DNA of 35,619 nt from Clostridia bacterium (GTDB lineage Bacteria; Bacillota; Clostridia; Christensenellales; Borkfalkiaceae). Every line of letters begins with the position of its first letter. Within the stretch, counting starts at the first letter, position 1. This document shows positions 1 through 8,091 of the stretch, one piece after another. Position numbers and translations under genes: made by a program. Location of the stretch: assembly GCA_017522945.1 (NCBI GenBank), contig JAFWXT010000054.1:1-35619 (forward strand), written 5' to 3'. The notes below the pieces were generated by a model. The model was not told where the DNA came from and made no database searches. It saw only the letters and a list, made by a program, of their open reading frames with translations.

Positions 1-31
1 AAAACAAACAATTTTTGGAGGAAACACAATT

Positions 32-1252
32 ATGGCAAAGGCTAAATTTGACAGAAGTAAAACCCACGTAAACGTAGGTACAATCGGCCACGTTGACCAC
101 GGTAAAACTACTTTAACTGCTGCTATCACAATGGTTATGGCATGTAAGGGTAACGCTGCAAAGATGAAATATGATGAAATCGATAAAGCACCCGAAGAAA
201 AGGCAAGAGGTATTACAATCAACACTGCACACGTTGAATACCAAACTGATAAGCGTCACTACGCACACGTTGACTGTCCTGGTCACGCCGACTACGTTAA
301 GAACATGATTACTGGTGCTGCTCAAATGGACGGTGCTATCTTAGTAGTTGCTGCTACAGACGGTCCAATGCCACAAACTCGTGAACACATTCTTCTTGCT
401 CGTCAAGTAGGTGTTCCATATATTTCAGTATTCCTAAACAAGTGCGACCAAGTTGATGACGAAGAACTTTTAATGTTAGTTGAAGAAGAAATCAGAGACC
501 TTCTTACTGAATATGGTTTCCCTGGTGACAAGACTCCTATCATCAAAGGTTCAGCTCTTAAGGCTCTTGAAAAAGCATCTTCAGACGCTTCAAACGAAGA
601 AATTCTTGCTTCTCCAGAAACTCAATGCATTATTGAACTTATGGATGCTATCGATTCTTACATTCCTGATCCAAAGCGTGAAGAAGATAAGCCTTTCTTA
701 CTTCCTGTAGAAGACGTATTCACAATCACTGGTCGTGGTACTGTTGCTACTGGTCGTCTTTAAAGAGGTGTTGCTCACGTTGGTGACCCAGCTGAAATCG
801 TTGGTTTAAAGGAAGAAAAAACAAACACAGTTATTACTGGTCTTGAAATGTTCAGAAAACTTCTTGACGAAGCTCAAGCTGGTGACAACGTTGGTGCTCT
901 TCTTCGTGGTATCGACAGAAAGAACATCGAAAGAGGTCAAGTTATCGCTAAACCTGGCACAATTCACCCACACACTAAGTTCACTGCACAAGTTTACGTT
1001 TTAACTAAAGAAGAAGGTGGACGTCACACTCCATTCTTCAACAACTACCGTCCTCAATTCTACTTCAGAACTACAGACGTTACCGGTTCAATCACTTTAC
1101 CAGCTGGCGTAGAAATGGTTATGCCTGGTGACAACATCACTATGGAAGTAGAACTTATCACTCCTATCGCTATCGAAGAAGGTCTTCGTTTCGCTATCCG
1201 TGAAGGTGGTAGAACTGTTGGTTCAGGTGCTGTTGCAACTATCCTTAAGTAA
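32..1252 (+). pseudogene. tuf: Elongation factor Tu, interrupted by one in-frame TAA
   Basis: EF-Tu is the GTPase that delivers aminoacyl-tRNA to the ribosome. The frame is open from ATG 32 (GGAGG at 17-21) to TAA 1250-1252 except for TAA at 761-763 (codon 244). All signatures are present: [10 protein letters not shown]-loop, [23 protein letters not shown], then domains 2 and 3 ending [10 protein letters not shown]. Without the stop it would be about 406 codons, close to the family's 395-405. The stop replaces the Glu of the conserved GRVERG motif in domain 2, so a single G-to-T change (GAA to TAA) explains it. Nothing else is decayed. Either this is a base-call error, or this copy is nonsense-mutated and another tuf exists. 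Identity is certain; the pseudogene status is not. The ATG at 848 is an internal Met, not a separate gene. Confidence 0.93.
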
Positions 1253-1274
1253 TTTTTAAAAAAATTATATACAG

Positions 1275-1306
1275 AAATGCGTAAAGATTATCTTTACGCA
1301 TTTTTT
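1275..1306 (+). terminator. Intrinsic terminator of tuf
   Basis: A 13-bp perfect stem (1275-1287 with 1291-1303, loop TTA) is followed directly by a T run, 22 bp after the tuf stop. Confidence 0.9.
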
Positions 1307-1403
1307 GTATATAGTAGATAATTTAGTAAAAATTTTTTAAATTATTAGCATAAACCATGAATATTAAAGAAACTAAGCGATTTTAATTAAATAAAAATTT
1401 TTT

Positions 1404-2441
1404 TTATTTTAAGTAATTAAGAAGTATATTTGCAATTTTTTCACTTCCGCTATCAATCTTGTATTTTTTTAAATTTGAGCTCAAAAAATCCTTTTTAGAA
1501 TACAGCTCGTTTATATATTTTATTGGTTGTTTTTCAAAATCATCTTCATCGCAATAAAGTACTAAATTTTTATTTTTAAAATACTTTGCATTTTTAATTT
1601 GATCACCGCGTGAGCCCTTTTTAAGTGGAACAATAAGTGAAGGAATTTTTGCGTGCAATAACTCGAAAATAGTATTTGAACCCCCGCGTGATACACATAT
1701 ATCACATGCGCTTATACATTCTCCCATATTAGTAAAAGAAAATGGATAATAGCCGTTTACGGCGTTATAGGGGCACTTATTCTTCCTTCCGTATAGATGA
1801 ATAATGTTGAAAGAGTTTAAAATTTGGCTTAAATTATTCCAAATTGCGTTATTTATAATCATACTGCCTTGACTACCGCCCGTAACTAGTAAAACGAGCT
1901 TATCACTCTTTATTTGAAGTTTATTTCTTGCTTGAGCTTTAGTTAGTTGCAAAGCATTATAATTTAAAGGCGGACCAACGCAAATTCCACCATATTTTTG
2001 TGCAGTAGAATCGAAGGTTGTAAGCAAGGTTGAATTTTTATAAACCAATTTGTTGGCAAGCCCCAAGCTTAAATCGGATTCGTGACAAACCACGGGAATT
2101 TTCAATTGTTTTCCGGCAATACAAAGTGGTAAAGTTGTATAGCCTCCTTTTGAAAATATAACTTTTGGTTTAGTTTTTTCTAAAAAACATTTACATTCGT
2201 TAACCGCACGAATTAGTTTAATAGGAATTAATAAATTTTTAGGGCTAATTGAGCGTTTAAAGGCAGGCGAATCAACGTTGAAAATTTCCACGCCTTTATC
2301 TTGCATAAGCGTCTTTTCAATATCCTTTCCGCTACCAACGTAGTATATTTTGTCAAACTTGTTTTGCAAAAACGGTAAAACCGTTAAAAGTGGGGTTACG
2401 TGTCCGGCTGTTCCACCGCCTGCTAAAATTATTGTGTTCAT
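1404..2441 (-). CDS. murG: MurG, lipid II-forming GlcNAc transferase
   Basis: Transfers GlcNAc from UDP-GlcNAc to undecaprenyl-PP-MurNAc-pentapeptide on the inner membrane face, making lipid II. The 345 residues fit the family (about 350-370). The N-terminus has the glycine-rich LAGGGTAGHVTP. HESDLSLGLANK stands at the usual HExD/N region, GGSQGS begins the second Rossmann domain, and SRGGSNTIFELL then SRGDQIKNA form the UDP-GlcNAc site. In this window it stands alone, away from the mur/fts cluster. The ATG at 2441 has no clear ribosome site. A TATAAT lies only 2 nt upstream of it without a good -35, so the promoter is unresolved. No convincing terminator follows: the 1404 end faces the tuf terminator. 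Confidence 0.93.
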   Translation of the reverse strand: MNTIILAGGGTAGHVTPLLTVLPFLQNKFDKIYYVGSGKDIEKTLMQDKGVEIFNVDSPAFKRSISPKNLLIPIKLIRAVNECKCFLEKTKPKVIFSKGGYTTLPLCIAGKQLKIPVVCHESDLSLGLANKLVYKNSTLLTTFDSTAQKYGGICVGPPLNYNALQLTKAQARNKLQIKSDKLVLLVTGGSQGSMIINNAIWNNLSQILNSFNIIHLYGRKNKCPYNAVNGYYPFSFTNMGECISACDICVSRGGSNTIFELLHAKIPSLIVPLKKGSRGDQIKNAKYFKNKNLVLYCDEDDFEKQPIKYINELYSKKDFLSSNLKKYKIDSGSEKIANILLNYLK

Positions 2442-2536
2442 ACATTATATTATGACGAAGAGAATAAAAATTAACAGTAATTTAGCAGTTTTTAAAAAAA
2501 CAACATAATAAATATCAATAAAATTTAAAAAAACTA

Positions 2537-2565
2537 TTGAAATTATTTGATTTTTAGGTTACAAT
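2537..2565 (+). promoter_or_regulatory. SigA promoter of glpK
   Basis: TTGAAA (2537-2542), 17-bp spacer, TACAAT (2560-2565). The leader holds a 7-bp hairpin TTAACCG/CGGTTAA (2585-2591, 2615-2621) just before the AAAGGAG ribosome site. It has no U run, so it is not a terminator. Confidence 0.75.
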
Positions 2566-2636
2566 ATAAGTGTAAAATTAACTTTTAACCGATTTTATTG
2601 TTTATAGTGTATAGCGGTTAATCAAAGGAGTGAATT

Positions 2637-4091
2637 ATGAGTTATATAATTGCGTTAGACGAAGGCACTACTTCTACCAGAGCAGTTGTTTATAACGTTG
2701 ACTTACAAAAGATAGAAAAGGTAATTAATGCCGAAATTAAGCAGTATTACCCTAAGCCTTCTTACGTTGAAGAAAGCGCAACTGAAATTTATTCTGCGTC
2801 GCTTGGCGTTTTAGTAGAATCTATTGAAACGGTGGGTGTTGAAAACGTTTTAGGCGTTGCTATAACCAACCAACGCGAAAGCGTTATTGCTTGGGAGCGT
2901 TCTACAGGAAAACCGCTTTATAATGCAATTATCTGGCAATGCAGGCGCACGATGGATTATTGCAAGCAAATTGAAAAAACGCACGGTGAAATGATAAAAC
3001 AAAAAACGGGTTTAAAGGTTGATGCCTACTTTTCTGCAAGTAAAATGCGTTGGCTACTTAAAAACGTGCCAGAAGTTCAAGATGCGCTTGAAAGAAACGA
3101 TTTGTGTTTAGGTACTGTTGAAAGTTTTTTAATATATAAACTTACTCAAGGTAAAAGTTTTGTTACCGACTATACAAACGCTTCAAGAACGATGCTTTAT
3201 AATATCAACACCTTTAAGTGGGACATCGAGCTTTTAAATTTATTTGAAGTTCCGCGTTCAGTATTGCCAAGAATAGTTTCTCCAGATAGTATTTTAGGCG
3301 AGTTTGAATACGGCGGAAGAAAAATAAAAATTGCAGGTAGTGCAGGCGACCAACAAGCCGCAGCTGTTGGACAGGGATGTTTTGAGCCGGGACAAGCAAA
3401 AATCACTTATGGAACGGGTATGTTTATGCTTGCAAACGTAGGCGAGCATTACAAAGAAAGCGAAGCGCTATTAACTACTTTAGGTTACGGAAAAAAACCA
3501 GTTTATATGTTTGAAGGAAGCGTTTTTAACGCAGGTAGTGCAGTTCAATGGCTACGTGACGAACTAGACTTTTTTAAAAATTCTTCACAAAGCGAAAAGT
3601 TGGCTACAAGCGTTAAGGATACGGGCGGAGTTTACGTCGTACCGGCATTTACCGGTTTAGGCTCGCCATACTGGAATAGCGAAGCTACAGGGCTTATAAC
3701 GGGCATTAGAAGGGATACGAACAAATCTCACATAACTCGCGCGGTGCTTGAAGCTATGGCTTATTCGGCTCGTGATTTGCTTGAAATAATGCAAAGCGAA
3801 GGGCAAATCAAATTAGAGAGTTTAAGGGTTGACGGCGGTGCTTCGCCAAATAACTTTTTAATGCAATTCCAAGCCGACGTTACGGGTTGTGTGGTTGATC
3901 GCCCTATAGAGCGTGAGAGTACGGCTCTTGGCGCAGTATATCTATGCCAAATAGCTTTAGGTATAAAAACTATTGAAGAAATTGCTAAACTAAGGGTTAG
4001 TGATAAGGTATTTAACCCATCTAACGAGCGTGAAAAATTCGAGCGTTTGTACGATGGATGGAAAAAGGCAGTTGAGAGGTGTTTATTATGA
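2637..4091 (+). CDS. glpK: Glycerol kinase (FGGY family)
   Basis: Phosphorylates glycerol to sn-glycerol-3-phosphate in the cytoplasm. Its 484 residues fit the family (about 495). The ATP-site start reads ALDEGTTSTR, where most GlpK have LDQGTTSSR. TNQRESVIAW, WQCRRT, a PYFS-like AYFSASKMRW segment, TDYTNASRTMLYN, GSAGDQQAA and YGTGMFML follow, then VDGGASPNNFLMQ and RPIERESTALGA in the C-terminal FGGY signature. Start ATG 2637 has AAAGGAG 7 nt upstream. The gene overlaps the next by 4 bp (ATGA), so the two are translationally coupled. No glpF or glpD is nearby. Another FGGY sugar kinase is possible but less likely given the TNQRE and DYTNASRT motifs. Confidence 0.9.
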   Translation: MSYIIALDEGTTSTRAVVYNVDLQKIEKVINAEIKQYYPKPSYVEESATEIYSASLGVLVESIETVGVENVLGVAITNQRESVIAWERSTGKPLYNAIIWQCRRTMDYCKQIEKTHGEMIKQKTGLKVDAYFSASKMRWLLKNVPEVQDALERNDLCLGTVESFLIYKLTQGKSFVTDYTNASRTMLYNINTFKWDIELLNLFEVPRSVLPRIVSPDSILGEFEYGGRKIKIAGSAGDQQAAAVGQGCFEPGQAKITYGTGMFMLANVGEHYKESEALLTTLGYGKKPVYMFEGSVFNAGSAVQWLRDELDFFKNSSQSEKLATSVKDTGGVYVVPAFTGLGSPYWNSEATGLITGIRRDTNKSHITRAVLEAMAYSARDLLEIMQSEGQIKLESLRVDGGASPNNFLMQFQADVTGCVVDRPIERESTALGAVYLCQIALGIKTIEEIAKLRVSDKVFNPSNEREKFERLYDGWKKAVERCLL

Positions 4092-4990
4092 TAAGAGAAG
4101 TTATGAAAGCTAAAGACGGAAAAGAAATTAGTATCGTTTTGTGGGAAGAAGTTGAAAATCCCGTGGGGATTATTCAAATATCACACGGTATGGCAGAGCA
4201 CGCAATGAGATACCACTCTTTTGCTAAAAAAATGAACGAGCGCGGTATTATTGTTGTTGCCGATGATCATAGAGCGCACGGACATACCGATTTGAACACC
4301 TTAGGTTATAGCGCTGGCAATATTTGGGAAGATACTCTAAGCGATATGGACTGCTTGTGTGATTATGCAAAAGATCGTTATAGTAAAAAATATGGAAAAG
4401 AATTATCTGTAGTTTTATTTGGACATTCTTACGGCTCATTTTTAACTCAAGCATTTATTCGTCGTCACGCTAATAAATTAAGTGGCGCGATTATAGGCGG
4501 AAGTCATTATTTCGTTGACCCAACAGTTCCGCTTGGCAAGTTTATTGCAAAGCTTGGTTGTGTTTTTGGTGGCGAAGATAAGCCTAATAATTTTTTAAAA
4601 AAGATGTCGTTCGACGCTTATAACAAGAAATTTAAAGAAGGAACTTTTATTTCTTCTATTCCAAGCGAATGCGATAAATATAAGGAAGATAATATTTGTG
4701 GATTTGTTTGTAGTAGTAACTTTTATTATAATTTCTTTAAAGGATTATCTAAGCTTTATAAAAAGGAAGGTAATAGCCTAAAGGATTTTAAAATACTATT
4801 AGTTGCAGGAGATAACGACCCTGTTGGTAATTTTGGTAAGGGTGTTTTAAATCTTGAAAAGTGGTATAAAAAGCAAGAAGCAAACGTAAAATGTAAAATT
4901 TACGAAGGTGTTCGCCATGAATATTTAAACGATACTTCGCGTGAAGACGTAACTAATTTAATGGAAGAATTTGCAAAATCTGCATTTTAA
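4088..4990 (+). CDS. Alpha/beta hydrolase, monoacylglycerol lipase-like
   Basis: A 300-residue serine hydrolase of the lysophospholipase/monoacylglycerol-lipase type. HGMAEHAMRYHSFA near residue 35 is the oxyanion-side motif. The nucleophile elbow is GHSYGS, the acid is probably the Asp of AGDNDPVG, and the base is the His of GVRHEYLND near the C-terminus. It lacks a signal peptide, so it is cytoplasmic. I chose ATG 4088 because GAGAGG lies 8 nt upstream and it gives the classic ATGA overlap with the glpK stop; a GTG at 4079 is in frame but less well placed. Coupling to glycerol kinase suggests it frees glycerol from monoacylglycerols or lysolipids for GlpK. That pairing is inference; the true substrate is not shown. 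Confidence 0.8.
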   Translation: MIREVMKAKDGKEISIVLWEEVENPVGIIQISHGMAEHAMRYHSFAKKMNERGIIVVADDHRAHGHTDLNTLGYSAGNIWEDTLSDMDCLCDYAKDRYSKKYGKELSVVLFGHSYGSFLTQAFIRRHANKLSGAIIGGSHYFVDPTVPLGKFIAKLGCVFGGEDKPNNFLKKMSFDAYNKKFKEGTFISSIPSECDKYKEDNICGFVCSSNFYYNFFKGLSKLYKKEGNSLKDFKILLVAGDNDPVGNFGKGVLNLEKWYKKQEANVKCKIYEGVRHEYLNDTSREDVTNLMEEFAKSAF

Positions 4991-5010
4991 GGGTGTAATA
5001 ATTTAAAACA

Positions 5011-5045
5011 AAAGTGTGGCTAATCAACTTATAGCCACACTTTTT
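5011..5045. terminator. Bidirectional terminator between lipase and thiT
   Basis: A 12-bp perfect stem (5011-5022 with 5032-5043) is flanked by an A run on the left and a T run on the right. It can end both converging transcripts. Confidence 0.85.
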
Positions 5046-5065
5046 GTACTTTGTAAGGAATTTTA

Positions 5066-5737
5066 TTATTGTTTGGGTTTTATTTTATCAATAATGCCCC
5101 CACGCGATAAAATTAAAATTGCAATTATGCAAATAATAGCATCGGGCACTAAATAAACTACTTGATAAAGCAAAGAATATACAACCGCGTTGCTTGCCGG
5201 AATAGAAGCCCAAACGGCATCCATATTAAAATATACTATTCCTGAAGCAAAATGCATTAAAAATCTGCAAAGGTAAACGCAGGTAGCACCAAGCACTAAA
5301 GCGGAAGTTTTATTTTTATAGTTTTTAGCAAAAAAGCCCATAACCGCGATGCTTGCGAAAGCCAAAAGATAATCTAAAATGAAAGTAACGGGTGTAAGAA
5401 TGTAGGGATCTTGCAAAAATTGTAAAACTCCGTAAATTAAGCCACATACGAGCCCACGTGAAAACCCAAAGTAAAAGGTATAAATAAGTAGTGGAACGAA
5501 TGAAGCAAAAGTGATTGACCCACCGTACTGCACGGGCGCAATCTTAATAAAGGATAAAACGAATGAAGATGCGAGTGAAACGCCCGCGTAAACGATATCC
5601 GTTGTTTTAAGCTTGCTTTTTGCCATCAAAATGCAAACGGCTACGATAAGCAGAGCAACTAAAATGGTTGCTACAAGAGTGATAACGTCGGTTAAATCTT
5701 CGCTAACCAACTCGTTTAAAAATAATAAATTGGACAT
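5066..5737 (-). CDS. thiT: ThiT, thiamine-specific S component of an ECF transporter
   Basis: A membrane substrate-capture protein that binds thiamine and works with a shared EcfT/EcfA energising module encoded elsewhere. It is 223 residues with six predicted membrane segments. The family motif is clear: YGGSITFASFVPLLIY, then an Arg in FGFSRG, GLIYGVLQFLQDPY and a TPVTFILDYLLAF segment near residue 115. The first 40 residues add an extra N-terminal hydrophobic helix. It sits alone behind a TPP riboswitch, which independently supports thiamine as ligand. AGGAGGTG precedes the start and can pair with upstream bases (see riboswitch). Confidence 0.9.
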   Translation of the reverse strand: MSNLLFLNELVSEDLTDVITLVATILVALLIVAVCILMAKSKLKTTDIVYAGVSLASSFVLSFIKIAPVQYGGSITFASFVPLLIYTFYFGFSRGLVCGLIYGVLQFLQDPYILTPVTFILDYLLAFASIAVMGFFAKNYKNKTSALVLGATCVYLCRFLMHFASGIVYFNMDAVWASIPASNAVVYSLLYQVVYLVPDAIICIIAILILSRGGIIDKIKPKQ

Positions 5738-5754
5738 AAAAAAACACCTCCTAA

Positions 5755-5862
5755 ATTTAGGGGCGCAAGAAAAAATACTTTCTCGGCCGTGAATTACCGC
5801 GACCGATTATGGGTATAATCTCAGCCGTGTACGTTATACACAGCACCCCGTTTTCGTCCATA
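5755..5862 (-). promoter_or_regulatory. TPP riboswitch controlling thiT
   Basis: Read on the minus strand, the leader contains GGGGTGC, a P3 hairpin (GTGTA/TACAC), GGCTGAGA and TACCC, the diagnostic pyrimidine-sensing half of the thiamine pyrophosphate riboswitch. The second half is diverged: P4 CGGT/GCCG, a P5 with one mismatch around GGTAATTC, and CGAGAAAG in place of the usual CGTAGGGAA. Downstream, GCGCCCC can pair perfectly with the aptamer's GGGGTGC. CCTAAATTTAGG just before the start can hide the AGGAGG, so control is probably at translation initiation. No U-tract terminator is present. Confidence 0.8.
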
Positions 5863-5867
5863 CCTTT

Positions 5868-5896
5868 ATAATAGCACTTTAAGTTCTTTCTGTCAA
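5868..5896 (-). promoter_or_regulatory. SigA promoter of thiT leader
   Basis: TTGACA (5896-5891) and TATTAT (5873-5868) on the minus strand with a 17-bp spacer, about 10 bp before the aptamer. Confidence 0.8.
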
Positions 5897-5973
5897 CAAA
5901 AATGTATAAAATTTTATATAAAGATTAAGTTTTTATTTTATTAGCAATAAAAAATTTAGTTATAAAAAACAAT

Positions 5974-6008
5974 AAAAACAGCGCTATAAGTTGATTAACG
6001 CTGTTTTT
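5974..6008 (-). terminator. Terminator of the MATE gene
   Basis: A 10-bp stem AAAAACAGCG/CGCTGTTTTT whose 5' arm overlaps the stop codon of the exporter gene; the 3' arm ends in a U run on the minus strand. Confidence 0.7.
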
Positions 6009-7371
6009 ATTCTATAAAAATATTGCCGTTCATTGCTTTAGTTTGAAGTTTTTTAATAACTGCGTAATAGCAAATCATAAAGGTTATCATTCCGCCAACC
6101 CATGCTAACACGTTTGAAAAACAAGCGCCGTTGTATCCAAATAAGTTTGCTAAAACAAAAGCAGCTAAGCATCTCATTATAAGTTCAATAGTACCACCAA
6201 CTAAGGTAAGGCTTGAATAACCCATTCCTTGTAGGCTTTGCCTTAAGGATAGCAGTACGTATAAAGAATAATAGAACAACGATTGAATGAAGGTGTATTG
6301 AAAAATTAGTTTTAAAATATCGTTTGTTACTCCGTAAAGCAAAATTTTTGAAAGTGGTTTACATAATAGTAAATTTAGTATAAAGCAAAACGCCGTAAAA
6401 ATCAAGCCCACTAAATAAGAGCATTTAACCCCACTTTTAATTCTATCAAGCTTGTTTGCCCCATAGTTTTGCCCGCAATAAATTGCCATAGCATTAGAAG
6501 CCCCGAATAATGCTGCTGAAAATAGATTATCTAATTTACTTCCCGTGCCTTGTGCTTTTGCAAAATCTGGATTTGGTAGCGAATTGAATGCTTTTTGTTG
6601 AATCATACAGCTTACTGCCGTAATAGTAAACTGAAAAGCCATTGGAAGCCCGGTTGCAAGGTGGCGGAAAATAAAATTAAAGTCGATTTTAAAGTCGCTT
6701 TTTTTAAGTTTAAGTTCTTTAAACTTTTTAAATATGATTATAAAACCAACGCCGGCTGAGATTGCTTGGCTAATTATAGTAGCCCAACCTGCCCAAGCCA
6801 CCGACAAATCGGTTATAAAAAGCAGTGAGTTTAAAATTAGGTTTAAGGTTGAACAAATTATTAAAATAATAAGTGGAGATTTGCTATCGCCTAAGGCTCG
6901 TAAAATTTGGTCGGCTAAATTGTAAATGCCCATAAATAATATGCCGGCAAAAATTATTCTAATATACGAAAGCGCATAGTCGTAAAAAAGTTCGTTTGTG
7001 TTAAGAACTTTTAATATAGTTGGCGCAAGCAAAAAGAATGAAATAGATAAAAGAACAGAAATAAAAAAGGTTAAAAGCAAAGAAGTTGCTATACTTTGCC
7101 TCATTTTATCTTGATTTTTTGCGCCAACGAATTGACTTAAAACAATTCCAAAGCCTGCGCTCATACCTTGTGCAAACCCATTTACTAAAAATATTAGCGA
7201 AGAGGTAATATTTATTCCCGTAACTGCATTTTCGCCACGCGCAAGCGACACGATTATTGAATCGCCCAACGAGTAGAAATTTTGCAGTACGTAGCCGATT
7301 GCAACGGGCAAAGCAAAAAGAAATATTTTTTTAAAGGGCGAACCCGTTGTCATATCAATGTTTTTAGCCAT
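6007..7371 (-). CDS. MATE family multidrug/toxin exporter
   Basis: A 454-residue, 12-helix inner-membrane antiporter that expels organic cations or metabolites in exchange for Na+ or H+. The opening TTGSPFKKIFLFALPVAIGYVLQNFYSLGDSIIV is typical of clostridial MATE proteins, and the two six-helix halves are visible (break near residue 230). VAWAGWATIISQ and GVGFIIIFKKF resemble the fourth to sixth helices. The substrate cannot be read from sequence. A TTGCTT-17-TATAAT promoter ends only about 10 bp before the ATG and no ribosome site is seen, so the message may be nearly leaderless. It is a single-gene unit. Confidence 0.88.
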   Translation of the reverse strand: MAKNIDMTTGSPFKKIFLFALPVAIGYVLQNFYSLGDSIIVSLARGENAVTGINITSSLIFLVNGFAQGMSAGFGIVLSQFVGAKNQDKMRQSIATSLLLTFFISVLLSISFFLLAPTILKVLNTNELFYDYALSYIRIIFAGILFMGIYNLADQILRALGDSKSPLIILIICSTLNLILNSLLFITDLSVAWAGWATIISQAISAGVGFIIIFKKFKELKLKKSDFKIDFNFIFRHLATGLPMAFQFTITAVSCMIQQKAFNSLPNPDFAKAQGTGSKLDNLFSAALFGASNAMAIYCGQNYGANKLDRIKSGVKCSYLVGLIFTAFCFILNLLLCKPLSKILLYGVTNDILKLIFQYTFIQSLFYYSLYVLLSLRQSLQGMGYSSLTLVGGTIELIMRCLAAFVLANLFGYNGACFSNVLAWVGGMITFMICYYAVIKKLQTKAMNGNIFIE

Positions 7372-7380
7372 AACGAAATA

Positions 7381-7409
7381 ATTATAATTTATTACCCAAA
7401 AAAAAGCAA
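7381..7409 (-). promoter_or_regulatory. Promoter of MATE gene, very close to its start
   Basis: TTGCTT (7409-7404), 17-bp spacer, TATAAT (7386-7381) on the minus strand. The predicted +1 falls within a few bases of ATG 7371. Confidence 0.6.
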
Positions 7410-7515
7410 CTTTGTGGGCAAACTAATTAAAATTTTTAAATAAAAATATTTTGCAAGTATATTTTAAAGGTTTATGGCAATAATCTTTGTGCAAAATAAA
7501 TTTATCGGGGTCATT

Positions 7516-8001
7516 ATGAGTTTAAAGTTTGGTTGTAAAAATAATAAAAGTTTTTTAAGTATAACTTTGCTTACGGTATTTATATTTTTTTGCACTTTGT
7601 ATTTAAATTCGCAAACCAATAAGCTTTTAATTGAAAATTGCTCTTTTCAAGATGGAACTCATACCTACTATTTATATAGCAGTTCAAGCAATGCAAAAAT
7701 AATAAACTATGATATAAATGATAGCGTTAACTTAAACTCGTTTTGTATTAAAGGTGAAAGTTTATTTTTATCTTTTCAAAATGGCGAAAGTGCTGTTAAT
7801 GAATATATAGCATTACTTTTAAAGGAATATAATGCCAAAAGTCAAGGTATAGAAAGTGGAAATTTTGGTAGAGGAGAATATTATTATTCAAATAAAATAC
7901 CTTCTTTTGTTATAATTGGCGGTAAGCGTGTGAACGTGCACGTTGTTAAAAATACAAGTGGAATAACCATAGGTACTCCGTTAATATTTGGTAGTTTTTA
8001 A
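7516..8001 (+). CDS. Membrane-anchored protein, possibly YwmB-like
   Basis: A 161-residue protein with one N-terminal hydrophobic anchor (residues about 12-32) and an extracytoplasmic domain. I do not recognise it with certainty. The C-terminal stretch VNVHVVKNTSGITIGTPLIFGSF resembles the end of YwmB-family proteins, which are often encoded beside spoIID/spoIIQ in spore formers, and the next gene here is SpoIIQ-like. The start is ambiguous: ATG 7474 (AAAGG only 3 nt upstream) adds 14 residues, while ATG 7516 has GGGGT 4 nt upstream and places the anchor normally. No clear sigma-A promoter is visible, which would fit a sporulation sigma factor, though that is not demonstrated. Confidence 0.5.
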   Translation: MSLKFGCKNNKSFLSITLLTVFIFFCTLYLNSQTNKLLIENCSFQDGTHTYYLYSSSSNAKIINYDINDSVNLNSFCIKGESLFLSFQNGESAVNEYIALLLKEYNAKSQGIESGNFGRGEYYYSNKIPSFVIIGGKRVNVHVVKNTSGITIGTPLIFGSF

Positions 8002-8091
8002 AAGATTGTGGTAAATAAAAAAATGATTACAAGTTGAATAATTTAATTTTTTAGGTCAATAATTACATAGGAAAACGAACAGGAGGTTTAT

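Noticed and set aside
761..763. TAA reassigned as a sense codon in this organism
   Set aside because: TAA is the natural terminator of many genes in the window, at the expected family length, so a single TAA in tuf is not evidence of recoding.
848..1252. A separate 134-residue gene
   Set aside because: It is the same frame as the first part of tuf and encodes EF-Tu domains 2-3; it has no ribosome site of its own.
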